Notes: generated from the sequence alone by a model not told the origin. Counted from the first letter of the stretch, positions 5,479 through 12,730 are shown. The stretch: 12,930 bases of DNA from Candidatus Helarchaeota archaeon (GCA_016840125.1 JAEOSY010000202.1:1-12930); one strand, 5' to 3'. Numbers and translations are program-made.

Positions 5479-5832
5479 ATGAGGGTGACTGAGGTTAGCG
5501 ATGGTCGTCTGCTGCTTGAGCGGGCTATGGAAGAGATGAGGAGAAGCAGTGGTGTATTATTCATTAAAATTTTAAACTTGCTCGACATTGCCCCCGGGGG
5601 AGAGTATACCAAATCCAAAGTTCCTCCGCAGGCGCCCCTCCACAGGGATGAGCAGCATCTCTGGGCGCTAGTCCAGGTGGGTTGGGTGCAAGTGAGGTCC
5701 TTAGGGGAGTTTCAATTCTTCCGAATCACCCCCCAGAAAACTGCCTTGGTCCAAGAGCTGATTGCTACTTGGGAAAAGGTGGTCCAGTTAATGAAAAAAC
5801 TAGTATACACTGGAGCGGATGGGAATTTCTAA
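5479..5832 (+). CDS. Winged-helix-like small protein
   Basis: The protein is 117 residues. It starts 5 bases after the nuclease stop, with AAGGT just before the ATG. Residues about 25-95 look like a winged helix: a helix (GVLFIKILNLLDIA), a variable loop, a recognition-type helix (DEQHLWALVQVGW) and a beta-hairpin wing (VQVRSLGEFQFFRITP). A C-terminal helix (LVQELIATWEKVVQLMKKL) could mediate dimerisation. The family is not named and the fold is proposed from pattern only. Its end overlaps the next start by 14 bases. It marks the change from the G+C-richer first half of the operon to the A+T-richer second half. Confidence 0.6.
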   Translation: MRVTEVSDGRLLLERAMEEMRRSSGVLFIKILNLLDIAPGGEYTKSKVPPQAPLHRDEQHLWALVQVGWVQVRSLGEFQFFRITPQKTALVQELIATWEKVVQLMKKLVYTGADGNF

Positions 5833-6667
5833 TTTGTACAAGTTAATAAGCACCATCGAAAAATTCACAGGTCTCAGAGAAACTTCAGGGGATGCCGTAA
5901 GATTAGGGGTCGCTTACCCTAACGATCAGACCACAATTGAGGTAAGAAAGTGCCTCATCGCACTGTATCCGAGCAAATTGATTCTATCGGAAGCGGTGCG
6001 GCACCACGTCAACTTGATCGTGAGTTATATGATACCTGCCAGCTGGAATTTCAACCGGATCACGGATGATCTACGCCCCAAAATCCGCAGCTTATTAGAA
6101 AATCGGATTACCCTGTACGTGCTACCGGAACGGTGGGTAAACATCAAGTCGGGGTTAATTCAGACTCTAACAGAAATCTTCAATTTACAAATGGTTGGGA
6201 GTCTGTCGTTTGAAGATGAGGTGAACGGAAGAGTTCAGGCGGGGTTCATTTGCCAAACTACTACTCGGAAGATGACATTTGGGGATTTACTTTTACTAAT
6301 AAAAAATAAAATGGGCATTCATCCGATCCGTTATTCCGGCAGTGAAGAGACCCTTGTTAGTCGGATAGGGGTAATTCTTGGCAACAGGCTAACTCCAGCC
6401 GTTTTTAGACATGGGAAACTGTGGGGGATAGATACAATTATTTGTTCCAATGCTACCTTCCAAACTGAGAGAATGGCGGAAGATTTAGAAATCAATCTAA
6501 TTGATGTGACCGAGTACACAATCAATTTGGGTCTCCTGAAGTTGACTCAATTACTCCAAATGACACACAAGGATGTGGAATTCACCTTTAAAAATTTGAA
6601 GTCGTCCTTTAAAATAATGAAAAACGTTGATTTGCAGGGGTTAATTAACGCAATTCAAGAGAGTTAA
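5819..6667 (+). CDS. NIF3/DUF34-family protein lacking the metal-binding residues
   Basis: At 282 residues it has about the usual length of single-domain NIF3 proteins and follows their layout: an N-terminal helix, a first strand (KCLIALYPS), LIVSYMIPAS, ITLYVLPERWVN, a central GRVQAGF followed by MTFGDLLLLIKNKMG, RIGVILGN, GIDTIICSN and finally INLIDVTEYT. In active family members the corresponding segments are ITHHP, AHTNLD and GHxxTE, and their two His, the Asp and the last His/Glu bind two metals. Here all of these positions are changed (Tyr-Met for His-His; no His or Asp in the second; Glu and Asn for the final His and Glu). The protein is therefore probably a non-catalytic scaffold, perhaps a ring-forming one as in the family. 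The gene overlaps the preceding one by 14 bases and precedes the AAA+ genes by 46 bases. Family assignment is by remembered motif pattern. Confidence 0.65.
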   Translation: MGISNLYKLISTIEKFTGLRETSGDAVRLGVAYPNDQTTIEVRKCLIALYPSKLILSEAVRHHVNLIVSYMIPASWNFNRITDDLRPKIRSLLENRITLYVLPERWVNIKSGLIQTLTEIFNLQMVGSLSFEDEVNGRVQAGFICQTTTRKMTFGDLLLLIKNKMGIHPIRYSGSEETLVSRIGVILGNRLTPAVFRHGKLWGIDTIICSNATFQTERMAEDLEINLIDVTEYTINLGLLKLTQLLQMTHKDVEFTFKNLKSSFKIMKNVDLQGLINAIQES

Positions 6668-6713
6668 TTAGGTTAGGGGAAGGTGCTGTAGGACGCAGGT
6701 TCGTGAAGTTGAG

Positions 6714-7946
6714 ATGGGGAAATTGGCAGTTTCAGAAGGTAACAGTTCAACCGTGTTCAAAGACGAAGTAAAATTATTTGCGAATTATTCCACCGGCCCT
6801 CTATTGTATAGGGTGGGCGCATTTCGATCTTTAGTGAATGCCTTCAGAGGGGCTGTCCATCATCCTGGGACATGTAGTACTGTAATTTATCTCACAGGTG
6901 GAGCAGGTTCTGGAAGGACGACGGTCGCAGGAGAATTCGGACGGTTATTAGGCGATCTCATTATGGGTCGTCGTAAATTCAAATACATTCACATTTCTTG
7001 TACTGAGGAGAGCGGGTTAGTAAAAATTTTGAAAAAAATTCTTCATAGAATTAATTCGGACAGCGACATTCCGGGCCAATCAATCGAAAGCATTACAAAT
7101 TGTATTCAGCGAGAGATTCATGCAAAGAATATGCATGTTACGGTGTGTTTGGACGATGCGGATGCATTATTCTCCAAAGATGCGCCTGTTTTAATGAGTT
7201 TATTGAAAAAGAGGGGGGGATTTCTGAATGAAATGAATCAATTCTTCTTCATCTTTATTGTCAAGTCGGATAAAGTTAAGAAGAATTTATCGCCTGCTGC
7301 TTCTAAAATCTGTTATGGTTCTGACATTCACCTTCAGAAGTATGAGTACAGTGCGATAAAGGGCATTCTTCAGGGGCGGGTGAGTGATGTGTTCAAAGAG
7401 GGGGTGGTTTCCGAGCGGTCCATACGGTTAATTGCGATGTTATGTAGGACTTCAGGGAATGTAAGGGATGCAATCACAATCCTTTGGCAGGCGGGAAGGC
7501 TGGCTGGTGCAGAAAATTCGAGCGAAGTATCAGAATCACATATCAGGCAGGTATATAAGAATCTAGAACCTTTGCTCGATTTCGGAAAATCACTTGAATT
7601 CACATTAACGCAAAAAATGATTCTCTTCGCGATGTTCCTCGTAAATAAACATGAGCTACACGCATTCTTGAGTGAATCTGAAATCTGGGAGGCGTATCAG
7701 CGAATCTGCCTAGAATTCGATCTTAAACCTACCACTAAAGAGCGCAGTTTACTTGAGCTCTGGTATCTTGCAGAGGTCATTGAAATCATCAATACCAAAC
7801 GAGTCTTAAAAACTAGGGCGGGTTCGAGAATGGAAGAGACTCTGTATAGGGTACTTTTACCAAATACGGTGCTTAAACGGCTTTTAGTGTATCATTTAGA
7901 AGGCGAGAAGAGTTGGAGTGGGATGCGGAGTTACTTCGTTACTTAG
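6714..7946 (+). CDS. Orc1/Cdc6-like AAA+ protein 1, Walker A Lys replaced by Arg
   Basis: At 410 residues it has the usual length of archaeal Orc1/Cdc6, the initiator and helicase-loader ATPase. The N-terminal signature is VFKDEVKLFANY, followed by an Arg in the LYR segment. Walker A is GGAGSGRTT (62-70), in which Arg68 (AGG, 6915-6917) replaces the invariant Lys. Walker B is CLDDAD (145-150), with Asp148 for the usual Glu. Sensor 2 is SGNVRDA with Arg251 kept. The C-terminal 110 residues resemble the winged helix of Orc1/Cdc6 (LLELWYLAEVIEI, then a basic wing). Loss of the Walker A Lys normally impairs ATP binding and hydrolysis, so this is probably a regulatory or structural subunit. A lone AAG-to-AGG sequencing error is possible but would not change the Asp148 observation. 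Confidence 0.8.
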   Translation: MGKLAVSEGNSSTVFKDEVKLFANYSTGPLLYRVGAFRSLVNAFRGAVHHPGTCSTVIYLTGGAGSGRTTVAGEFGRLLGDLIMGRRKFKYIHISCTEESGLVKILKKILHRINSDSDIPGQSIESITNCIQREIHAKNMHVTVCLDDADALFSKDAPVLMSLLKKRGGFLNEMNQFFFIFIVKSDKVKKNLSPAASKICYGSDIHLQKYEYSAIKGILQGRVSDVFKEGVVSERSIRLIAMLCRTSGNVRDAITILWQAGRLAGAENSSEVSESHIRQVYKNLEPLLDFGKSLEFTLTQKMILFAMFLVNKHELHAFLSESEIWEAYQRICLEFDLKPTTKERSLLELWYLAEVIEIINTKRVLKTRAGSRMEETLYRVLLPNTVLKRLLVYHLEGEKSWSGMRSYFVT

Positions 7947-7974
7947 AGGCGGATAGCAGGGAATTGGGTTGAAA

Positions 7975-8427
7975 ATGAGTAAGGAGAAAGCTGTAAGACA
8001 AGGAATTGCGTGTCAGAAGAGTGTAGAGGTAAAGGAGTTCCTACACTTTCTTTTCGTTCTAACCCAAGAACTAGTCAATAACAGTTCCCCTCATTTGGCA
8101 TTTCTCAAAGCGTGTTACAACTACAAGGGGCCTTTGAAACCAATTCTGGGTAGGTATATTGAATTAATTTATTTTAATAGGATATCGTTTAACGAAGGAT
8201 TAGAAGGTATTCGTAGCGAGTTCCGAGAGCCGCTGCTTGGGGACTTAATTGAGTACCTCTTTCAAGGGATCGAAAGCGATCCCGTAGAGACGGTACGTTA
8301 CTTGAAACGTTGTATCCCTGATTATTTATTGGCTGAAAATAAAATAGCTGCTTTAAAGATTTCAGTTGATTCTCTCTCAAAAAGGGCAGTTGCCCCACCA
8401 GTTGAGGGGCGGGAGGGATTAAAATGA
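7975..8427 (+). CDS. Free-standing soluble protein resembling a T2SSF (GspF/FlaJ) cytoplasmic domain
   Basis: The protein is 150 residues from ATG 7975; a TTG at 7969 would add two. It is all-helical in pattern: EVKEFLHFLFVLTQELVNNS, then AFLKACYNY, a helix with LIYFNRISFNEGLEGI, then GDLIEYLFQGIES and VRYLKRCI. This order of helices and small turns resembles the cytoplasmic six-helix T2SSF domain of archaellum/pilus platform proteins such as FlaJ and TadC. The membrane segments that normally flank that domain are absent. The resemblance is by pattern only, and the protein may be an unrelated helical adaptor. It sits between AAA+ genes 1 and 2 and overlaps the next start by 4 bases, so a partner role for these ATPases is plausible. 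Confidence 0.45.
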   Translation: MSKEKAVRQGIACQKSVEVKEFLHFLFVLTQELVNNSSPHLAFLKACYNYKGPLKPILGRYIELIYFNRISFNEGLEGIRSEFREPLLGDLIEYLFQGIESDPVETVRYLKRCIPDYLLAENKIAALKISVDSLSKRAVAPPVEGREGLK

Positions 8428-9716
8428 ATGGTAGCTCAGAGGGGTCATTGAGATCTGATGTGATAGAAGAAGTACTAACAGGTAATTCAGTTTTCAAGAA
8501 TAAAAGCGTTCTCGACCATAACTATATTCCTCCAGAACTTCAAGCGCGTGCTCAAGAGTTGAGGCAGTTAGCCAGAGCATACCAGACGTTCACAAAGAAA
8601 GAGGAAACTTTTGCGGTTCATCTAGTGATTATAGGTGAGAGTAGCACTGGTAAGACTCTGGTTGCAAAATTTTTTTGTAATAGGCTAATGAAATACGCAA
8701 AGTCCATAGGAATCCAGATAAACGCTCTATATTACAATTGTTTTTCTCACAACACGGTAGCCAGTATTTTACAAGATGTTGCAAGGCAGCATGGCTTTAA
8801 TGGGCGTGGGCTTTCAAACCTCGATATTTTAGCCATTTTGAAGATCCAACTAAAAAGGAGCGGCCAGAAACTTATATTGATCATAGATGAGGCGAACATT
8901 CCTAAGCCAGAAAAGGTGGGCGGTCTTATACAATCCACTTCTGCCAATGGTCTCTCTGGAAACTCTCAAATTTCCATAATGTTGATTGCCCGTCTTTCAC
9001 ATGTCTGGAAGCTTCTTGATTCTCGAATTGCTGGGGTTCTAACTAAAAAATTTGTGTTTGAAAAATACACTGAGAATGAAATTAAAGACATTCTATCCCA
9101 CCGGATTAAGCTAGGGTTGAAGAACCACGTAGTCTCGAATGGGATCCTTGAGGAAATTGTTCAAATAGCTACGAGCAGGAAAAATCTCCACCATGCCCTT
9201 GCGATTCTTCGCTCTGCAGGTGAAATGGTAGATGAGATGGGAGCACCTCAGATTACTCTTGACATCTTACAGCAAGTTAGGAAGGGTGTTCTTTATGAAA
9301 GTATCCTCCCTCTTTTACAGAAGTTAAGCTTCCACGCATTATTGGCAATAAACGCTATTTCGAGAAGGCTAGCGAATAAAGGTATAAAAGCAACTACAAT
9401 AAATGAGATTTATGGATATTATCGTACTGACTGTCAGCGGTATCGTGCAAAACCACGTCAAAAACCAACATTCCGCCGTATTATAGGCGACTTGGTGCAA
9501 CGAAATATTATTGCGGCTAAGGTCGGAAAATTGAAAGCTAGCCCAGGTCGAAGGATGCGAATTACAGGACTCTACCCTCCGAAAGTTCTGAAAGAACTAG
9601 CCTCAAAAATTTTTAGAATTTATTTCGGTAAAAGGGAGTTGTGGGGCAATGGGTTTGGAGTTAAGTGCTTAAAAATAGTGAAAAATACCTTTTTGGATAA
9701 AGTTAATGGGATGTGA
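8424..9716 (+). CDS. Orc1/Cdc6-like AAA+ protein 2, sensor-2 Arg lost
   Basis: The protein is 430 residues with GGGAGGGAT before its ATG. The Orc1/Cdc6 N-terminal signature is VFKNKSVLDHNYIPPEL followed by an Arg and RQLARAY. Walker A is intact, GESSTGKT (71-78, Lys77), and Walker B is LIIDEAN (Asp155, Glu156). Where Orc1/Cdc6 has GDAR, this protein has KNLHHAL, so His256 occupies the sensor-2 Arg position. The C-terminal region is a basic winged helix (PTFRRIIGDLVQRNIIAAKV, then SPGRRMRITGL), followed by a further basic tail (KIFRIYFGKREL) not present in the other two. It should bind and perhaps hydrolyse ATP but with altered sensing. It overlaps the preceding gene by 4 and the following by 11 bases. 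Confidence 0.85.
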   Translation: MNGSSEGSLRSDVIEEVLTGNSVFKNKSVLDHNYIPPELQARAQELRQLARAYQTFTKKEETFAVHLVIIGESSTGKTLVAKFFCNRLMKYAKSIGIQINALYYNCFSHNTVASILQDVARQHGFNGRGLSNLDILAILKIQLKRSGQKLILIIDEANIPKPEKVGGLIQSTSANGLSGNSQISIMLIARLSHVWKLLDSRIAGVLTKKFVFEKYTENEIKDILSHRIKLGLKNHVVSNGILEEIVQIATSRKNLHHALAILRSAGEMVDEMGAPQITLDILQQVRKGVLYESILPLLQKLSFHALLAINAISRRLANKGIKATTINEIYGYYRTDCQRYRAKPRQKPTFRRIIGDLVQRNIIAAKVGKLKASPGRRMRITGLYPPKVLKELASKIFRIYFGKRELWGNGFGVKCLKIVKNTFLDKVNGM

Positions 9717-10938
9717 GTTGGTGTCACTCAAGAGAGTAATGGAGGAAGAGTTCAGCAAATGTACCATATTTAAAGATGCGCCAAAATTGGAGATTCATCA
9801 CACGCCCTTGGAACTCCCTCACCGGGAGTCCGAAATTCGAAAGTTGATACAGACCTTCAAATTTTTAGTTCTTAACCCTGGTAAAAGTGTAAAAGTAGTT
9901 ATTACAGGCAGCACCGGAACAGGGAAGACGGTAATATCTAAACGGTTTGGAGCACAAATAACAGAAAAAGCGAAAGTGAAGGGTATCAATCTCCAATATA
10001 TTCATGTCAATTGCCAGAAGTCTCATAAACCCATGATGGTATATAATCAAGTAATTCACCAACTTAACCCTAACGCCCCTAAAAGGGGGTTTTCATCGGG
10101 GGACCGCTTACATTATCTCTCCGAGGGGCTTCTCCAGGGAAATGATGTTTACCTTCTCCTGTGTCTGGATGATGCGGATGTCTTAATCAAGAATTATCCT
10201 GAAATTATCTACAATTTAACACGTTTGGGGGAAGACGCTTCTACTTCAAAGCAACGCCTCTCGTTAATAACAGTGGCGAAGGATAATGAATTCAAAAAAT
10301 ACTTAGACGCTAGCACGCTGAGTTCATTTCAAAGTGGAACAATCCATTTAGAGAAGTATTCCTTTCCGCAATTACGGGATATCCTTCAAGCTCGAATTAA
10401 AGCCGCGTTTCATGACGGGGCGGTTCAGGGAGAGAGTATTGATCTGATCTCAGATTTCGGTGCGGAAGTAGGGGATGCACGGTACGCATTAGAACTTTTA
10501 TGGGCTTCGGGGCTAAAAGCAGATGAGATAGAATCTCCTATTATAACCCCCGAGCTAGTCAGGCAGGCGAAAATTAGCCTAGAACCAGGGGATAAGAAAA
10601 TTGTTATCTGGGAACTCGATCTGTACCAGAAAGTTTGCCTTCTGGCAATCGCACGTCAATTAAAAGCGACGGAAATGGCATATTTTACATTTGATCTAGT
10701 CCAAAAGCGGATTCAGTCACTTTACCAAGAGTTTAAAATCGAACAACGTGATGAATCTGAAAATCGCTTGATTGTAAAGGAGTTCATCGACTCTCTCCGA
10801 ATTGTAAATGTGAAAGCGAAACCATCAGAGATTAGATTTAACCGTCTGACGCCCCTGAGGCTAAATATTCCAGTTGCCTTTGAGGGGGAGTTGGAAAGGT
10901 GGATTGAAAAAAATGTTGAATTTAGCAGAGGTGAGTGA
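9706..10938 (+). CDS. Orc1/Cdc6-like AAA+ protein 3, near-canonical
   Basis: This 410-residue protein is the most orthodox of the three. It has IFKDAPKLEIHHTPLELPHR at the N-terminus, Walker A GSTGTGKT (68-75, Lys74), Walker B CLDDADVL (Asp155, Asp156 where Glu is usual), a sensor-1-like LSLITVAKDNEF segment, EKYSFPQLRDILQAR and sensor 2 GDARYAL with Arg259. The C-terminal 120 residues resemble the winged-helix DNA-binding domain. Archaeal Orc1/Cdc6 proteins bind origin repeats and load the MCM helicase, and this gene could be the DNA-binding initiator of an extrachromosomal or integrated replicon. No typical origin recognition box was seen near it. The ATG at 9706 has no strong ribosome binding site, so starts at GTG 9721 or ATG 9739 are possible. 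Confidence 0.88.
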   Translation: MGCELVSLKRVMEEEFSKCTIFKDAPKLEIHHTPLELPHRESEIRKLIQTFKFLVLNPGKSVKVVITGSTGTGKTVISKRFGAQITEKAKVKGINLQYIHVNCQKSHKPMMVYNQVIHQLNPNAPKRGFSSGDRLHYLSEGLLQGNDVYLLLCLDDADVLIKNYPEIIYNLTRLGEDASTSKQRLSLITVAKDNEFKKYLDASTLSSFQSGTIHLEKYSFPQLRDILQARIKAAFHDGAVQGESIDLISDFGAEVGDARYALELLWASGLKADEIESPIITPELVRQAKISLEPGDKKIVIWELDLYQKVCLLAIARQLKATEMAYFTFDLVQKRIQSLYQEFKIEQRDESENRLIVKEFIDSLRIVNVKAKPSEIRFNRLTPLRLNIPVAFEGELERWIEKNVEFSRGE

Positions 10939-10940
10939 AA

Positions 10941-11279
10941 GTGAAAGCTAAAAAGAAGAGCAGTGACAATATTGAGGACGTTCTCTCAGGGAATGCATTC
11001 AAGATTTTACTAATATTAGCCGAACACGGGGAATTACATATTCCAATGATCGCTGAAATATCTGGATTATCGCCTAAAGCCGTGCGAGAGCGCCTCAAAA
11101 AGCTGTGTGCTGCAAATGTAGTGCAGTACAAATCATTCGGAAAGATAAGAGTTTTCTCAATGAAGAATAGCAGCGTTAGGGGGAGGGCAGTTCTACAGGT
11201 GATTGAAGTTTCAAGAAGGGATCCGGGAACAGAAAATTATGAAAAGGAAAAAATAACAGGTGGTTTAAATGAAAAATAG
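10941..11279 (+). CDS. Winged-helix transcriptional regulator or DNA-binding protein
   Basis: The start is GTG 10941, because AGGTGA lies exactly 6 bases upstream, as for the gene at 3265. The GTG at 10935 would leave no gap. The protein is 112 residues. After a Lys-rich leader (KAKKKSS), residues about 16-74 form an ArsR-type winged helix: AFKILLILAEHG, then HIPMIAEISGLSPKAVRERL and a wing VVQYKSFGKIRVFSM. No metal or ligand site is seen. The remaining 38 residues are charged and probably disordered. It ends 11 bases inside the next gene. As a late operon gene it may feed back on the operon or bind DNA together with the AAA+ proteins, which is inference. Confidence 0.75.
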   Translation: MKAKKKSSDNIEDVLSGNAFKILLILAEHGELHIPMIAEISGLSPKAVRERLKKLCAANVVQYKSFGKIRVFSMKNSSVRGRAVLQVIEVSRRDPGTENYEKEKITGGLNEK

Positions 11280-12165
11280 ATATTCTTTGAAAAGTTTAAT
11301 TGAAAAAGTTGGTGTGAAACAGTTTGCATTGTTGTTGCGAATGTTATTAGATAGAATCCCGATTGTCCTATTCGGAAAACAACCGGAGAGCATTGACAAT
11401 TTGCTAGATCGGATAGTTTCAATTATCCCACATCGTCAAAACTATGTTTTTGGCAAGGATTTTTTACAGTTGGAAGAGTATGAAGAACTTTGTCAGGATG
11501 AAATTGAAAATCTAGATACCAAGAGAGCTGTCTTCAGCTCCCTCACCGGAGATTCCCATAAGATTTTCGATGAAATTGAGGATCTGAAAGGTTGGATTAT
11601 AGGCTTTGACACGTCCAATGAGTTAAAAGAGGGGGAAATTAAATCAAACATGTCTAAATATAATTTTTTAGGCGTCTACATAGGGCTTGAAGAGATTGAG
11701 TTGTCGTTGTATGGCCTGAAGGAAAAGGAGGTCGACCTGAAATTCGAGAAAAATTTAATTCAAAAAGCGATTAATAAAACTGATGTTGCCGTTGAGAAGA
11801 TGAAGCGCGTGTTGAAGAAGAGGGTCAAGGCAGATCCTTCTAAACAAGTGATTAGTAATATCATGGATTTCGAATCCGAAGCTGGGCAAATTCAACAAAA
11901 CATTTTCAATCAAGAAATAAACATTTTTACTCAAGCGGGTGAGAGGGCATTGGCTATTCTCAACCGTATCACGCTTCTCCGAAAGCTTGGGTACAAAATG
12001 AAAATTTCAGGTAAAACATTGCTTGAGACTATTGACTGTGAGGATGTGACTCCAGACAGGTTACTGCAACTTGTACAAGCCGAGTATGGGGAAGATTACT
12101 CAGCTTGTATTAAGGGAGGGGGCGCCGCTCGATTTGGGGATCGCATAGACGGGTTTTGGGGTTGA
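11269..12165 (+). CDS. Unrecognised two-part protein with helical C-terminal half
   Basis: The protein is 298 residues, with AGGTGG 5 bases before its ATG. I do not recognise a named family. Residues about 20-117 look like a compact alpha/beta domain (FALLLRMLLDRIPIVLFGK, then IVSIIPHRQNYVF, ending in LKGWIIGFDTS). A variable link follows. Residues about 140-240 are strongly helical with heptad-like Leu/Ile/Val spacing (NLIQKAINKTDVAVEKMKRV), suggesting a coiled coil, and then IFTQAGERALAILNRITLLR. The last part is Gly-rich (KGGGAARFGDR). No nucleotide-binding or catalytic motif is evident, and there is no signal peptide or membrane span. It is the most A+T-rich gene in the operon and is probably a structural or adaptor partner of its neighbours. 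Confidence 0.6.
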   Translation: MKNRYSLKSLIEKVGVKQFALLLRMLLDRIPIVLFGKQPESIDNLLDRIVSIIPHRQNYVFGKDFLQLEEYEELCQDEIENLDTKRAVFSSLTGDSHKIFDEIEDLKGWIIGFDTSNELKEGEIKSNMSKYNFLGVYIGLEEIELSLYGLKEKEVDLKFEKNLIQKAINKTDVAVEKMKRVLKKRVKADPSKQVISNIMDFESEAGQIQQNIFNQEINIFTQAGERALAILNRITLLRKLGYKMKISGKTLLETIDCEDVTPDRLLQLVQAEYGEDYSACIKGGGAARFGDRIDGFWG

Positions 12166-12172
12166 GAGAGAA

Positions 12173-12607
12173 ATGGGAGTGAAGGTGTTGCAAGGCAAAA
12201 GTGAACAAAAATCCCATTGTTCAGCGGAAGAAAGCGGATCTACTAAACCTCAATCGAAAATAACACCCCAACTTGACGCGCAAGGTGAGCTATTAGAGAA
12301 GAATATACATACCATGAGCGGGGGTAAGCCTAAGTTCACTTTGGAGTTCATCTTTGAGCTAACCCACGAAGCGCTGCAAAATTTAGAACCGATTACTAAA
12401 ATTATCCCCCACTTCATTTGGATGGGTGTGCAGAAGGCAGTCAGTAAGAAAATGGAATCGAAAAAGCTCTCTAAAAGGGCGAAGCAGCTCGTCGACCAAC
12501 CTAAACTGGTAAACGTTATAACTAATACTCTTCAAAAAGCGCTATTTACGCTACCCTCGTTTCCGAAAACAAAAGCCAGGGAGATACAATTGAATAAAGC
12601 AAATTAG
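12173..12607 (+). CDS. Unrecognised basic protein, last gene of the operon
   Basis: The protein is 144 residues and starts 7 bases after the previous stop, with GAGAGAGA just before its ATG. The first 45 residues are hydrophilic and low in complexity (Ser, Gln, Lys, Glu), probably disordered. A predicted helical domain spans about 53-135: FTLEFIFELTHEALQNLEPI, then IIPHFIWMGVQKAVSKK and LVDQPKLVNVITNTLQKAL. It could lie along a membrane or form a helical bundle, but no continuous membrane span of normal length is clear. The overall charge is basic. No family is recognised. Its proximity to the preceding gene suggests that the two act together. Confidence 0.55.
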   Translation: MGVKVLQGKSEQKSHCSAEESGSTKPQSKITPQLDAQGELLEKNIHTMSGGKPKFTLEFIFELTHEALQNLEPITKIIPHFIWMGVQKAVSKKMESKKLSKRAKQLVDQPKLVNVITNTLQKALFTLPSFPKTKAREIQLNKAN

Positions 12608-12636
12608 TAAAGGTTACTTCGAGAGATTTCTTTAAC

Positions 12637-12705
12637 TATGCATATCTACGAGAAAATGTGCATAACATATGCCAAGCAGTTCCTGGCGGCTCCATAAACT
12701 TTTTT
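12637..12705. terminator. Inverted repeats and T-run after the operon, possible terminator
   Basis: TATGCA (12637-12642) and TGCATA (12659-12664) are inverted repeats. Further on, GCCA (12671-12674) and TGGC (12684-12687) could form a weak 4-bp hairpin, followed by CTTTTTT ending at 12705. A T-run after the last operon gene and before the next promoter fits archaeal termination. The stems are short, so the T-run is the main evidence. Confidence 0.35.
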
Positions 12706-12720
12706 AGGTCGTATGATTTG

Positions 12721-12730
12721 TATTTTAATA
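12721..12730 (+). promoter_or_regulatory. TATA-like box for the right-edge gene
   Basis: TATTTTAATA lies about 30 bases before the ATG at 12758, so a transcript would start close to that codon with a very short leader that still includes GAGGTT. Confidence 0.35.
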
